A stretch of DNA of 46,790 bases. Origin: Myxococcales bacterium (GTDB lineage Bacteria; Myxococcota_A; Polyangia; Fen-1088). Positions 33,068 to 41,813 of this stretch are shown here, one piece after another (position 1 is the first letter of the stretch; every line of letters begins with the position of its first letter). Made by a program: the position numbers and the translations under genes. The DNA lies in assembly GCA_003157775.1 (NCBI GenBank), contig PMKP01000130.1, positions 1,767 through 48,556 on the forward strand, written 5' to 3'. The notes under the pieces are model-generated. The model was not told where the DNA came from, did not search any database, and worked only from the letters and a program-made list of their open reading frames with translations.

Positions 33068-34693
33068 ATGACTGATCTAACGTTGATTGTGCTTGTGCCC
33101 CTGATCGGCGCCATTTGGGTGATGGTGGCGCCGTGGGGCGAACGCACCAGCCGACCGATTGGGATTATCGCGGCGTTGGTCAGTCTTGGGCAGTCACTCT
33201 TCATCCTGCACGATTTTGACAAGTCAATCGGCGCTTTTCAGATGGAGGTCGATCGGCCCTGGGTTCCCTCCTTGGGGATCCACTTCCACCTCGGCGTGGA
33301 CGGCATCTCACTGTGGCTGGTGTTGCTCACCACCCTGATGGTGTTCTTGACCCTGCTTTCGCCCCAAGCCATGGGCTTGCACAAGACGCGCAGCCGGGGA
33401 TTCACCGCGGCCATGCTGGTGCTGGAGGCCGGCATGTTGGGCACCTTCCTGGCCATCGACCTGTTCGCCTTCTACGTGTTCTGGGAGCTGATGCTGATCC
33501 CGATGTACTTCATCATCGGCATCTGGGGCGGCGAGCGGCGCCTCTACGCGGCCATCAAGTTCGTCATCTTTACCCTGGTGGGATCGCTGCTCATGCTGGC
33601 AGCCATCCTGTACCTGTACGCGCAAGTGCACGCGGTCACTGGTCAGTGGACCTTCGACTATGCGACTTGGGCAACCATCACCCTGCCGCGCGGGCCAGAA
33701 CTGCTGTGTTTCCTGGCCTTCACCCTGGCCTTCATGATCAAGGTGCCGCTCGTGCCGCTCCATACCTGGCTGCCTGATGCTCACGTTGAGGCGCCCACTG
33801 GCGGGTCGGTGATCCTGGCCTCGGTTCTGCTCAAGTTCGGCGCGTACGGCTTTCTGCGTTTTGCCCTGCCATTTTTCCCGCTGGCTGCTCAGCAGACAGC
33901 GCCGATCATCGCCTGGCTGGCAGTGGCCGGCATCATTTTTGGTGCGCTCATGGCCTGGGTGCAGGACGACGTGAAGAAGCTGGTCGCCTATTCTTCAATC
34001 TCGCACCTCGGCTTCGTGGTGCTGGGGATTTTGGTGCTTTCGCAAAAGGGAATCCAAGGCGGCATCTTCCAGATGCTGGCCCACGGAATTTCAACCGGTG
34101 GCTTGTTCTTGGCGGTGGGGATTCTCTACGACCGCCGCCACACCCGCCGACTGAGTGACTTCGGCGGGTTGTGGAAACAGATGCCGGTGTTTGGCGGCTG
34201 CTTCCTGGTCTTGGTATTGGCCTCGGCTGGGCTGCCGGGCCTGTGCGGGTTCATAGGCGAGTTCTTGGTGCTTTCGGGCACCTTCACCGCGGGCAAGGAC
34301 TGGCAGGCGTCGGGCCTGGCGGCTCCCATGTTCGGTCATCCGGCGCTGCTGGCTGGCCTGGCCGCCCTCGCGGTCATCCTGGCCGCTGTCTATCTTCTGA
34401 CCATGTACCAGCGGGTGATGTTTGGGCCGCTCGACAAGCCCGAGAACCGCGACCCGCAGGTGCGCGATCTGGGCCTGCGCGAGCGCCTGGTATTCGGCGT
34501 CCTGGTGCTGGCGGCGCTGGTCATGGGCATGGCACCCCAGCCCATTCTCGAACGCACCGCTGCCTCGGTGCAGGAGCTGACGGCAAACTATCGCGACCGT
34601 CTGGCCGAAGCGCGCGCTAATCCCATTGGGCCGGCCCGGCGTGTGATTCCGGGGCAGCGGCCGGCGCAGGCGCAGGCCGGGAGGCGCTTCTGA
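33068..34693 (+). CDS. nuoM: NuoM, proton-pumping subunit of complex I
   Basis: Predicted 541-residue antiporter-like subunit with about 14 membrane helices. FYVFWELMLIPMYFIIGIWG contains the essential Glu; KVPLVPLHTWLPDAHVEAPT and DDVKKLVAYSSISHLGFV supply the conserved Lys and His residues of the proton channel. A Pro/Arg/Gln-rich tail of about 25 residues ends the protein. The stop overlaps the nuoN ATG by one base. Confidence 0.95.
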   Translation: MTDLTLIVLVPLIGAIWVMVAPWGERTSRPIGIIAALVSLGQSLFILHDFDKSIGAFQMEVDRPWVPSLGIHFHLGVDGISLWLVLLTTLMVFLTLLSPQAMGLHKTRSRGFTAAMLVLEAGMLGTFLAIDLFAFYVFWELMLIPMYFIIGIWGGERRLYAAIKFVIFTLVGSLLMLAAILYLYAQVHAVTGQWTFDYATWATITLPRGPELLCFLAFTLAFMIKVPLVPLHTWLPDAHVEAPTGGSVILASVLLKFGAYGFLRFALPFFPLAAQQTAPIIAWLAVAGIIFGALMAWVQDDVKKLVAYSSISHLGFVVLGILVLSQKGIQGGIFQMLAHGISTGGLFLAVGILYDRRHTRRLSDFGGLWKQMPVFGGCFLVLVLASAGLPGLCGFIGEFLVLSGTFTAGKDWQASGLAAPMFGHPALLAGLAALAVILAAVYLLTMYQRVMFGPLDKPENRDPQVRDLGLRERLVFGVLVLAALVMGMAPQPILERTAASVQELTANYRDRLAEARANPIGPARRVIPGQRPAQAQAGRRF

Positions 34694-36165
34694 TGACCGT
34701 CGATCCTGCGCAGATCGCTGCCCTGATCCCGCTGTTGGTAATCGCGGGCGTGGGATGCCTGGCGCTCTTGCTGGACACGTTCAACAAGGGCCGCGCGCCC
34801 GCGCTGTGGTTGGCGCAGCTAGGCTGTCTGGCGGCCTTGGCCGCGGTCGCGAACCAATGGATGGGAGCTACCTCCAGCCAACCCATCTGGGCCGGCATGT
34901 GGGTGGTTGATCGGATGGCGCTATTTCTCGACGCCGTCCTGATCGCAACCGCTCTTCTGACCCTGCTGGTCGCGGCGCCTTTCATGCGCGAACACGACTT
35001 CGAGCACGGCGAGCACCATGCGCTGGTGCTCTTTGCCACCGCCGGCATGATGACTGTGGTCCACGCCACCCACCTTCTGTCGCTGCTCATCGGCATCGAA
35101 ACCATGTCGCTGGCTGCCTATTTGTTGGTGGCAAGCTGGCGGCGGCAGCCCGCAGGGGCCGAGGGCGCACTCAAGTACTTGTTGCTGGGCGCGTTCGCTG
35201 CTGGGTTCCTGGTCTATGGCACGGCCCTGATCTATGGCACCACCGGCGGCGAGATGTCGTACGCCGGGATTGCGGCACGCGCCGGCCGCGCCGCGGGCAA
35301 CCCACTGTTCATTGTCGGTGTGTACTTCCTGCTCACCGGCATGTTGTTCAAGATCGCAGCCGTGCCTTTTCACATGTGGGTGCCTGATGCGTATGAAGGC
35401 GCGCCCACTCCAGTGACTGGCTTTATGGCGGCGGGTATCAAGGTGGCGGCCGTGGGTGGTCTGGTGCGCCTGCTGGGCGCGGTGTTTGCCAACCCTGGAC
35501 TGGCGCTGGGCCATGCGGGCTGGGTGCGCTTGCTCGGCGGGGTAGCGTTTGTCACCATGACCTGGGGAAATCTGGCCGCGCTCCGCCAGGAGAACGTCAA
35601 GCGCATGCTGGCGTACTCGTCAATCGCCCATGCCGGCTATCTAATGATAGGTCTGGTTGCCCTGGGCCAGAAGGTGGACGGCGCGCAACCCGCGCTGTTG
35701 GTGTATCTGGCGGCCTACGCCTTTACTACTTTGGGCGTGTTCGCCGTGGTGGCTTGGGTGGGCCGGCGCGACGATGAGCGCGTGCGCGTGCGCGAGTGGG
35801 CCGGACTGGCGCGCTCGCGGCCGGCCGTGGCCCTGGCCATGACTGTGCTCTTGCTGTCGCTCGCCGGGGTGCCGCCCACCGGCGGTTTCTTCGGCAAGTT
35901 CTACGTATTTCGCGCGGCCATGCAGAGCCCGGATCTGGCCTGGCTGGTGGTGGCGGCTGTGCTCAATAGCCTGGTGAGCGTCTATTACTATCTGCGCATC
36001 GTGGTCGCGATGTACTTCAGCGATCCGGTGCGGCCGTGGCAGCCGTTTCCGTCGGTGGGCATCGCGGTTGTGCTGGTCGTGACCGTGGTGGTGGTGCTGG
36101 CACTTGGCTTGGTGCCGAGGCCGGTGGTCGAGTTGGCAGCAGGGGGCCTCATCACGCGGTGGTGA
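34693..36165 (+). CDS. nuoN: NuoN, proton-pumping subunit of complex I
   Basis: Predicted 490-residue antiporter-like subunit with 14 membrane helices. Diagnostic parts are LIGIETMSLAAYLLVAS with the channel Glu, KIAAVPFHMWVPDAYEGAPT, and QENVKRMLAYSSIAHAGYLM. Helix 13-14 has the GVPPTGGFFGKFYVF motif. It is the last nuo gene in this operon, and a GTG overlapping its TGA (36162-36165) starts the DUF342 gene. Confidence 0.95.
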   Translation: MTVDPAQIAALIPLLVIAGVGCLALLLDTFNKGRAPALWLAQLGCLAALAAVANQWMGATSSQPIWAGMWVVDRMALFLDAVLIATALLTLLVAAPFMREHDFEHGEHHALVLFATAGMMTVVHATHLLSLLIGIETMSLAAYLLVASWRRQPAGAEGALKYLLLGAFAAGFLVYGTALIYGTTGGEMSYAGIAARAGRAAGNPLFIVGVYFLLTGMLFKIAAVPFHMWVPDAYEGAPTPVTGFMAAGIKVAAVGGLVRLLGAVFANPGLALGHAGWVRLLGGVAFVTMTWGNLAALRQENVKRMLAYSSIAHAGYLMIGLVALGQKVDGAQPALLVYLAAYAFTTLGVFAVVAWVGRRDDERVRVREWAGLARSRPAVALAMTVLLLSLAGVPPTGGFFGKFYVFRAAMQSPDLAWLVVAAVLNSLVSVYYYLRIVVAMYFSDPVRPWQPFPSVGIAVVLVVTVVVVLALGLVPRPVVELAAGGLITRW

Positions 36166-37691
36166 AGCCGGAAAGGAAATGTGCGGCAGGTGGTATAGTA
36201 GTAGGGGTGAACGTCGATCCGGTAGCTGCGGTCTCCGGCGAGAAAGCGGCGGAGGTTCTCCAGCATCTGGAGGCCCGCGGCTGGAGGCTTGAGCTGATCG
36301 TCACCCCAGGCGGTATGCAGGCATTGGTCAAGCTCGCCCAAGATGGCTCTGGAACGCCTTGTCCACCGGAAAAAGTTGTCGAACTCGTGCAGACGTCCCT
36401 GTTGATCCTGACGGATGAGGAACAGGTGGGATTGCCCGACTTGGCAGCGAGCCTGGTCAAGAATCGCCCTGCTGGCGGCATAGTCGTGTGCCGGGCCAAA
36501 GCGCCACAGTCCCCGTGGGATGGCGTGAAGTGGCTTATTCCGGTCGGTGACGACGGCAAGCCCGGGGGTCATGGCAGGGTTCGGGCCAACCCTCAGGATG
36601 TCATCCAGATCATCAACGTTGTGGCCGATCAGCCTTTGTGCGAACTCAGCCCGACCGAGGGCGGACTCGACGTGTTTGGACTGCCCATTTCCCCGGGAAA
36701 GCCTCCCGTCACGCCGGGCAACAATGTGCGGGCCGTGCCCGGCGATCCCTCACGGCTAGTTGCCGTCTGTGCGGGGGGAGTGCGCTTTGGCGAGCCCACC
36801 CTCTCGGTGGACCAGGTCATCGAGGTGAAAGGCGACCTCGACTACAAGGTCGGGAATATCGATTTCATTGGTCCTGTCGTCATCCACGGCAACGTGTGTG
36901 ACGGATTCCAGATCAAATCGGCCGAAGACATTCTGATCGAGGGGACGGTTGGCAACAGCATCATCAACGGGCTGGGGGACGTCACTATCAAGGGTGGTGT
37001 GGCCGGCCTCCATCGCGGTCGCATCATCTGCGGCAAGACCCTCAAGGCCCACTATCTGCACCAGGTCTCGGCAACCGCGGGCGGCGACATTCTGGTGATG
37101 GTCGAGTGCCATGATTCGCAGATCATCACGGGCGGCTCGATGTCGGTGACCCGGGGTGGGATCATCGGGGGCAGCGTCCAGGCCGCGGGGAGCGTCCACG
37201 CTGGCTTTATCGGCTCGGAGATGTGTGTGCCCACCAAGATTGCGGCCGGCTACCACGCCGCGCTAGCCGAGAAGGCCGAAAAGCTGCGCATGCCTCTCGC
37301 GTCGACCCAAGAACAGGTGAGAATCCTCGAAAGGGCCCTCGGTCCCTTTCGTGATGTCACCGACCGCCTGAGCCAGATTCCGCCGATTCAGCGGGCCCGG
37401 ATCGTGAGCTTGCAGTCCAGGCTCGACGACGCGAGGAAGGCATACCGGAAAGTCAGCCAAGAGTTGATTCAATTGGCCGAGTCAAATCCCCACCAGGGCG
37501 CCGCGGTGTCGGCCGTGAGGCAGGTGTTTCCTAACGTCCACGTCTCCATTGATTCCATTTGCCTGCAATCCGTTGCCGTGGAGATCAATGGCCCCGTGAA
37601 AATGGTTGCCGATCCGGTCACCGGCGAAACCAAGCTGGTTTCGGGACGCCCTGCGGTTCGTGCAAACACCGCCAAGAGCTCTCCGTATTGA
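36162..37691 (+). CDS. DUF342/FapA-like beta-helix protein
   Basis: Predicted 509-residue cytoplasmic protein. The GTG at 36162 overlaps the nuoN stop (GTGA), matching the coupling style of this operon; a GTG at 36207 is the alternative. The N-terminal 170 residues are poorly conserved. The middle has the FapA signature GLPISPGKPPVTPGNNVRAV, then stacked strands SVDQVIEVKGDLDYKVGNI, GPVVIHGNVCDGFQIKS, GTVGNSIINGLGDVTIKGGV and later repeats, forming a right-handed beta-helix, followed by a coiled coil (about 365-445). FapA-type proteins in other bacteria have been linked to cell-surface and motility regulation; the role next to complex I is unknown. Confidence 0.85.
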   Translation: MKPERKCAAGGIVVGVNVDPVAAVSGEKAAEVLQHLEARGWRLELIVTPGGMQALVKLAQDGSGTPCPPEKVVELVQTSLLILTDEEQVGLPDLAASLVKNRPAGGIVVCRAKAPQSPWDGVKWLIPVGDDGKPGGHGRVRANPQDVIQIINVVADQPLCELSPTEGGLDVFGLPISPGKPPVTPGNNVRAVPGDPSRLVAVCAGGVRFGEPTLSVDQVIEVKGDLDYKVGNIDFIGPVVIHGNVCDGFQIKSAEDILIEGTVGNSIINGLGDVTIKGGVAGLHRGRIICGKTLKAHYLHQVSATAGGDILVMVECHDSQIITGGSMSVTRGGIIGGSVQAAGSVHAGFIGSEMCVPTKIAAGYHAALAEKAEKLRMPLASTQEQVRILERALGPFRDVTDRLSQIPPIQRARIVSLQSRLDDARKAYRKVSQELIQLAESNPHQGAAVSAVRQVFPNVHVSIDSICLQSVAVEINGPVKMVADPVTGETKLVSGRPAVRANTAKSSPY

Positions 37692-37740
37692 GTTGCTAGT
37701 ACCGCCTCAGCGCAATCCTTAACCGTGCGAAGTTGCTGCC

Positions 37741-37769
37741 TTGACGATATCTGGACTCGCCGTTAGGGT
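37741..37769 (+). promoter_or_regulatory. Sigma-70-like promoter
   Basis: TTGACG (37741-37746), a 17-bp spacer and TAGGGT (37764-37769) stand directly before the TPR gene. Initiation six to seven bases after the -10 would fall on the A of the ATG at 37776, suggesting a leaderless or nearly leaderless transcript. AGGGTG inside the -10 could alternatively act as a ribosome site if transcription starts further upstream. Confidence 0.5.
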
Positions 37770-37775
37770 GTAAGC

Positions 37776-38618
37776 ATGCGGTACGTTGTCGCAATGGCGG
37801 CATTACTCACGCTTTCGGCCGGCGTGGCGCGCGGGGATGACCAAGACACGGCCCGTGACCACTACATAAAGGGCACGCGGGCCTACGAACTCGGCCTGTA
37901 TGACGAGGCGATTGTCGAGTATGTGGCGGCGTACAAGGCCAAGGATGATCCCGCCCTGCTCTTCAATCTCGGGCAGGCTCACCGGCTGGCGGGCCACCCG
38001 GCCGAGGCCTTGCGCTTCTACAAGACCTATCTGGCAAAGCTGCCTGAGGCGGCCAACCGCGCCGACGTGGAGTGGAAGATCCGGGAGCTGAAGGAACTGG
38101 TCGAGAGGCAGAAATTGCGGCAAGCGGAGCCTCCTTCGGGCGCAAGCAACCAGCCGGCTGTCACTGGGCCGGCGCCACCGGGGCCACTGCCGGGTGGAAC
38201 GGGCGTCACGCTGGATGTCGGCGCCGGCAGCTCGGTCGCGGTGGCCGTGAACGAGTCTCCCCCTAAGGCAGGGCAGCCAGGCCGGGCCAAGAAGCTAGCG
38301 GGGGTCGTGCTGGCGGCCGGCGGCCTTGCCCTGGTGGGCACGGGCATCACCTTTGGCGTGCTCGCGAAGCAAGCCGGCGACCGGCTCACCCAGCTCGACC
38401 AGCAGAGGGGCGTGTTTGATCCCTCGACGGAAAGCGCTGGCCGGCGGGACCAGGTGCTCGAGGGCGTCTTCATCGGCGTTGGCGCGGCTGCGGTCGCCAC
38501 CGGTGCGATCCTCTACCTTCTCGGCGCCCGCGCTGGCCAGGACGCACCCCAGGCAATCACCCTCTCGCCGGCCATGGCCGCCCGTTGCACCGGTGCCACT
38601 TTGCGGATGGTTTTCTAA
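37776..38618 (+). CDS. TPR protein with signal peptide and two late membrane segments
   Basis: Predicted 280-residue protein of a type frequent in myxobacteria. A signal peptide (cleavage after GVARG) precedes TPR units at about 25-110 (ARDHYIKGTRAYELGLYDEA and DDPALLFNLGQAHRLAGHP). A Pro/Gly-rich linker follows, then two hydrophobic segments (about 173-195 and 231-250) in a pattern AGVVLAAGGLALVGTGITFG and VFIGVGAAAVATGAILYLLG. It probably acts as an envelope scaffold; partners are unknown. The next gene starts on the last base of its stop codon (TAATG), so they form an operon. Confidence 0.8.
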   Translation: MRYVVAMAALLTLSAGVARGDDQDTARDHYIKGTRAYELGLYDEAIVEYVAAYKAKDDPALLFNLGQAHRLAGHPAEALRFYKTYLAKLPEAANRADVEWKIRELKELVERQKLRQAEPPSGASNQPAVTGPAPPGPLPGGTGVTLDVGAGSSVAVAVNESPPKAGQPGRAKKLAGVVLAAGGLALVGTGITFGVLAKQAGDRLTQLDQQRGVFDPSTESAGRRDQVLEGVFIGVGAAAVATGAILYLLGARAGQDAPQAITLSPAMAARCTGATLRMVF

Positions 38619-39640
38619 TGCCGACACGCTCTCGCTATGGTTGGGTTGCAGGCCTGCTGCTAGCGGGCTGCTATTCGCCGAGCTATCACGATGGCGATCT
38701 CCAGTGCACGCCTTCCGGTCAGTGCCCGATGGACTACCACTGCGCGATCGACGATACCTGCTGGCACAACGGTCGCGACCCCGACGCGTCCGCACCGCCC
38801 GACGCGCCGGCTTCGGCCCCGGACGCTCCAGGCGGCGGGCCGGTGGACGCGGCCATGCGGCCGGACGCGCTCGACGCGAGCGTCCCGGGCGACAGCGGAT
38901 GCGTGAGCGTGCCGCTCGACCAGCTTGCCAATGCGTACGCCACAGCCGTCTGCAGCCAGAACTTCGCCTGTTGCGCCCAGGCCGACCTGAAAGGGAAGTC
39001 GCTGGCGACTTGCGTGTCGAACATTGAGAGCGGGTTGCAGACCGGAGTCCAGGCGATCTCCGATGGGATCGGTCGCGGGCGTACGGTCTACTATCCGGAT
39101 CGGGCGTGCCAGTGTCTGCAAGGAATTGCGGGGGTAAGCTGTTCGTCTTGGCCGATAAGCGCCGCGGACGGCCTTCCTACAGGGTGTGGCGCCGTCGTAA
39201 GCCCCCAGGTCCCTCCCGGGGGCGCGTGTCAGAGTGCCGTGGAATGCACCACCGGTTTCTGCTCGGGTGCGACCTCAGCCGCCGACGGCACGTGCCTGCC
39301 CAGGGCCGGGAGCGGCGAAGTCTGCAGCCAGGTCTTGGTCCAGAATAGTTGCCAGGATGGGCTGTTCTGCGATTCGACCAACATCTGTTCCGCAACCGAG
39401 CCCGAGGGGTCTGATTGCACGCGAGCCCGGGACTGCACCAGCCGGACCTGCAGCGTCGCGCCTGGTGCGGATGCCGGCAATGTCTGTGTGCCGGCGGCGT
39501 GCTACTCGTCGGGGCCGTTTCTGGCAGCCGGGTGCTCGATGGGCGGCCGGCCGGCGGCGTTTCCCGGCGCTATTTTGCTGGTCGCAGGGGCAGCCTGCTT
39601 GCGGCGCAGGCGGTCTGCTTCGCCCCGGCTGCGTAGCTAG
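38618..39640 (+). CDS. Cys-rich lipoprotein ending in a MYXO-CTERM-like tail
   Basis: Predicted 340-residue surface protein. It begins with a lipoprotein signal (LLLAGC) and a short Cys-rich region, then an Asp/Ala/Pro-rich spacer (about 55-90), and two Cys-rich areas, the second with repeated CxxGxxCxxxxxC units. The C-terminus reads GCSMGGRPAAFPGAILLVAG and ends in a short hydrophobic run and an RRRR cluster, the layout of MYXO-CTERM sorting tails, which are cleaved by myxosortase near the Gly-Cys. Having both a lipobox and this tail is notable. ATG overlaps the TPR gene stop. Function unknown. Confidence 0.75.
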   Translation: MPTRSRYGWVAGLLLAGCYSPSYHDGDLQCTPSGQCPMDYHCAIDDTCWHNGRDPDASAPPDAPASAPDAPGGGPVDAAMRPDALDASVPGDSGCVSVPLDQLANAYATAVCSQNFACCAQADLKGKSLATCVSNIESGLQTGVQAISDGIGRGRTVYYPDRACQCLQGIAGVSCSSWPISAADGLPTGCGAVVSPQVPPGGACQSAVECTTGFCSGATSAADGTCLPRAGSGEVCSQVLVQNSCQDGLFCDSTNICSATEPEGSDCTRARDCTSRTCSVAPGADAGNVCVPAACYSSGPFLAAGCSMGGRPAAFPGAILLVAGAACLRRRRSASPRLRS

Positions 39641-39650
39641 AGTTCTGCCC

Positions 39651-41696
39651 ATGAGTTTCTTCGCGGACCTGCATGGCGCCGATGCGCCGCTGGGTGGCAA
39701 GGCCCGCTCGCTGGTGCGGCTATCCGCGGCGGGACTGCGCACCCCGATGGGATTCGTGATCAGAGACGAACTCTTCCGCGCGATCGCTCCCTCGCTCTCG
39801 CTGCCCGAGAAGATCGACGACTCGGCACTCGCCGCGCTGGACCGCGCCCGGGCTGACCTGATGGCGGCACCCTTCCCGGCAGGTTTTTCCCGGGAGCTGG
39901 CTGGGCGGCTTGCACCGGACGCGCTTTGGTCCGTGCGATCATCGTTCGCCAGCGAGGACGTTGCTGGCGGCCTGGGTGCGGGCATCTATGAATCGCGGGT
40001 GGCGGTGCGCACCGACGAGGTCGAGACAGCCATCCGCCAGGTGCTCGCCTCTGCCCTGTCCCCGGGCGCGGTGGCCTATGCCTTGGCCCATGGGCTGCGA
40101 CCGGCGGCGCCGCCCCTGTCGGTCTTGCTTCATCCCTATGTCTGCGGCGAGGCCGAAGGCGGCGCGGCCTGCGTGCCAGAACGCCCCGGCGAGCCGATCA
40201 TTCAGGTACGGGCCGGGGCCTTGGCAGCCGCAGCAGCGACCCGGCTGCGCGATGCCCTGCGCATGCTGGTGCAAACCCAGGGCGACGTCGAGGTGGAATG
40301 GGTGGCAGTGGGCGAGAATGTCGTGTTCCTGCAGATGCGACCCTTTGAGCCCCCGCCTGCGCCTGGCCCCTGGCGTGGCTGGGCTGACCTGGAAGCGGCT
40401 GGCGAATCTCAGACTCTTTGGCAATGGGACCAGGCGCACAACCCCCTGCCGCTTTCACCTGCGCATGCCGGTTTGGTTGCGCTGGTCGAAGAACGCTGCC
40501 GCATCGGAATCCGCCAGCGCGTGCTGGGGCAGTACTTGTTCTACGCGCCCGATGCGCGGCCCGGGCCTTTGCCCATCTCGGTGCAGGATGCCCCTGCGCG
40601 CTTTGCGGCTCTGCGCGCCGAGGTCGAAGCACGCCTGTGCACACTGGGCGACGAGCCGGCGCTGGAAGAAGCGCTCGATCTTCTTCTCGCGGTTGAGGAG
40701 CCGATCTTTGGGATCATTCAGCCCGCGCTGCGTGCGGCGCGCACGAATTTGCAGGAGTTCCTGCGCCAGGCAGCGCCCTCGGCGCTACCCGCACTTGGCC
40801 AGCTTCTGGCTGGGGTGAAGTCCATGGCCAGCGAGCGCCGGCAACGGGCGGCCGGGTTGCGGGCAGCCAGAACCGCGGAAGAGCGTGCGCGTGCGCGAGA
40901 CCATTATCTCGAGCTTTTTGGCGACGAGACGCCGGTGTGGGACGTAGCGGTCCCCACCTGCCGCGAGGCCGCCGAAACCTTGTGGGGCAGTGAAAACGAC
41001 CGCTTCGACGCGCCTGCGGCGGTGGTGCACGAGGAGCAGACAATCGAGCGGGTCGAGAAGCAGATCGCGCCTGCACGGCGCGAGGAATGGCGCCGGCTCC
41101 TCCGCCTGGCCCGACAGGCTGCGGGGTTGGGCGAGGATGACGACTGGCTCTACGCTCGGGTGCAGGCCGCGCTTCGCCGCGCGCTTGTTCACCTGGGCAA
41201 GACGCTAAACCGGATGGCTGCGCTGTCGGACCCCAGCGCGGCGTTCTTCTTGCCTCTGTCCCTCGCGCGATCCTTGGCCGCGGGCGCACCGCCGCCCCCC
41301 AATCTGCAAGTCCAGGCAGCAGCCGGCCGCGCAGCGTGGGAGGCTGCCGGCCGTGATCCTCCTCCTGCGCCGGCGACGCCAGACACGGTGTCAGTGCGGG
41401 GCGTGGGCACCGGTGGACGGGCGCTCGGGCGCGTGGTCTTGCACCAGCCTGCCAACCCGCGCTCGGCGCCGGGGCAGATTCTCCTGGCGCCGACCTTGCT
41501 GCCCAGCGAGCTGCCCTTGCTGGTCGCGGCCGCGCTGGTGACCGAAACCGGCGGGCCGCTCGACCATGTCGCCACCCAGGCGCGCGAGCGGCGCTTGCCC
41601 GCGGTGGTCGGCGCGGCGGGCGCGTGCCGGCTCTTCCATGACGGCGATCTGGTGCTGGTCGACGCTGACCGCGGGCTGGTGGTGAGACTGGGATAG
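39651..41696 (+). CDS. PEP synthase-like phosphotransferase (PPDK_N plus mobile His domain)
   Basis: Predicted 681-residue cytoplasmic enzyme. The N-terminus (GGKARSLVRLSAAGLRTPMG and LWSVRSSFASEDVAGGLGAG) is the ATP-binding PPDK_N domain, closed by VEVEWVAVGENVVFLQMRPF at about 215-235. The C-terminal 80 residues are the mobile phosphohistidine domain: TETGGPLDHVATQARERRLP with the expected His. The C-terminal PEP/pyruvate barrel of PEP synthase is absent; a helical middle region takes its place, an arrangement closer to rifampin phosphotransferase and other small-molecule or protein phosphotransferases. The acceptor is unknown. It lies ten bases after the MYXO-CTERM gene. Confidence 0.75.
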   Translation: MSFFADLHGADAPLGGKARSLVRLSAAGLRTPMGFVIRDELFRAIAPSLSLPEKIDDSALAALDRARADLMAAPFPAGFSRELAGRLAPDALWSVRSSFASEDVAGGLGAGIYESRVAVRTDEVETAIRQVLASALSPGAVAYALAHGLRPAAPPLSVLLHPYVCGEAEGGAACVPERPGEPIIQVRAGALAAAAATRLRDALRMLVQTQGDVEVEWVAVGENVVFLQMRPFEPPPAPGPWRGWADLEAAGESQTLWQWDQAHNPLPLSPAHAGLVALVEERCRIGIRQRVLGQYLFYAPDARPGPLPISVQDAPARFAALRAEVEARLCTLGDEPALEEALDLLLAVEEPIFGIIQPALRAARTNLQEFLRQAAPSALPALGQLLAGVKSMASERRQRAAGLRAARTAEERARARDHYLELFGDETPVWDVAVPTCREAAETLWGSENDRFDAPAAVVHEEQTIERVEKQIAPARREEWRRLLRLARQAAGLGEDDDWLYARVQAALRRALVHLGKTLNRMAALSDPSAAFFLPLSLARSLAAGAPPPPNLQVQAAAGRAAWEAAGRDPPPAPATPDTVSVRGVGTGGRALGRVVLHQPANPRSAPGQILLAPTLLPSELPLLVAAALVTETGGPLDHVATQARERRLPAVVGAAGACRLFHDGDLVLVDADRGLVVRLG

Positions 41697-41714
41697 CCAA
41701 CGCACAGGCAGCAA

Positions 41715-41740
41715 CCGGGGCGACCGCAGGTCGCCCCTAC
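41715..41740 (+). repeat. REP-like palindrome, arm 1
   Basis: GGGGCGACC, loop GCA, GGTCGCCCC (41717-41737) form a hairpin. The full 26-base unit is the exact reverse complement of 41785-41810. It lies just after the phosphotransferase gene and before the convergent HU gene. Confidence 0.9.
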
Positions 41741-41784
41741 GGCGTACGTAGCCGCATTCCAGTCCCGCCCGCATGGCACCGCGT

Positions 41785-41810
41785 GTAGGGGCGACCTGCG
41801 GTCGCCCCGG
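41785..41810 (-). repeat. REP-like palindrome, arm 2
   Basis: Exact inverted copy of 41715-41740, 44 bases away, itself a hairpin (GGGGCGACC, TGC, GGTCGCCCC at 41788-41808). The pair forms a BIME-like unit and ends four bases before the HU stop codon. It may act as a bidirectional terminator or as a scar of REP-type mobility. Confidence 0.9.
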
Positions 41811-41813
41811 CGA

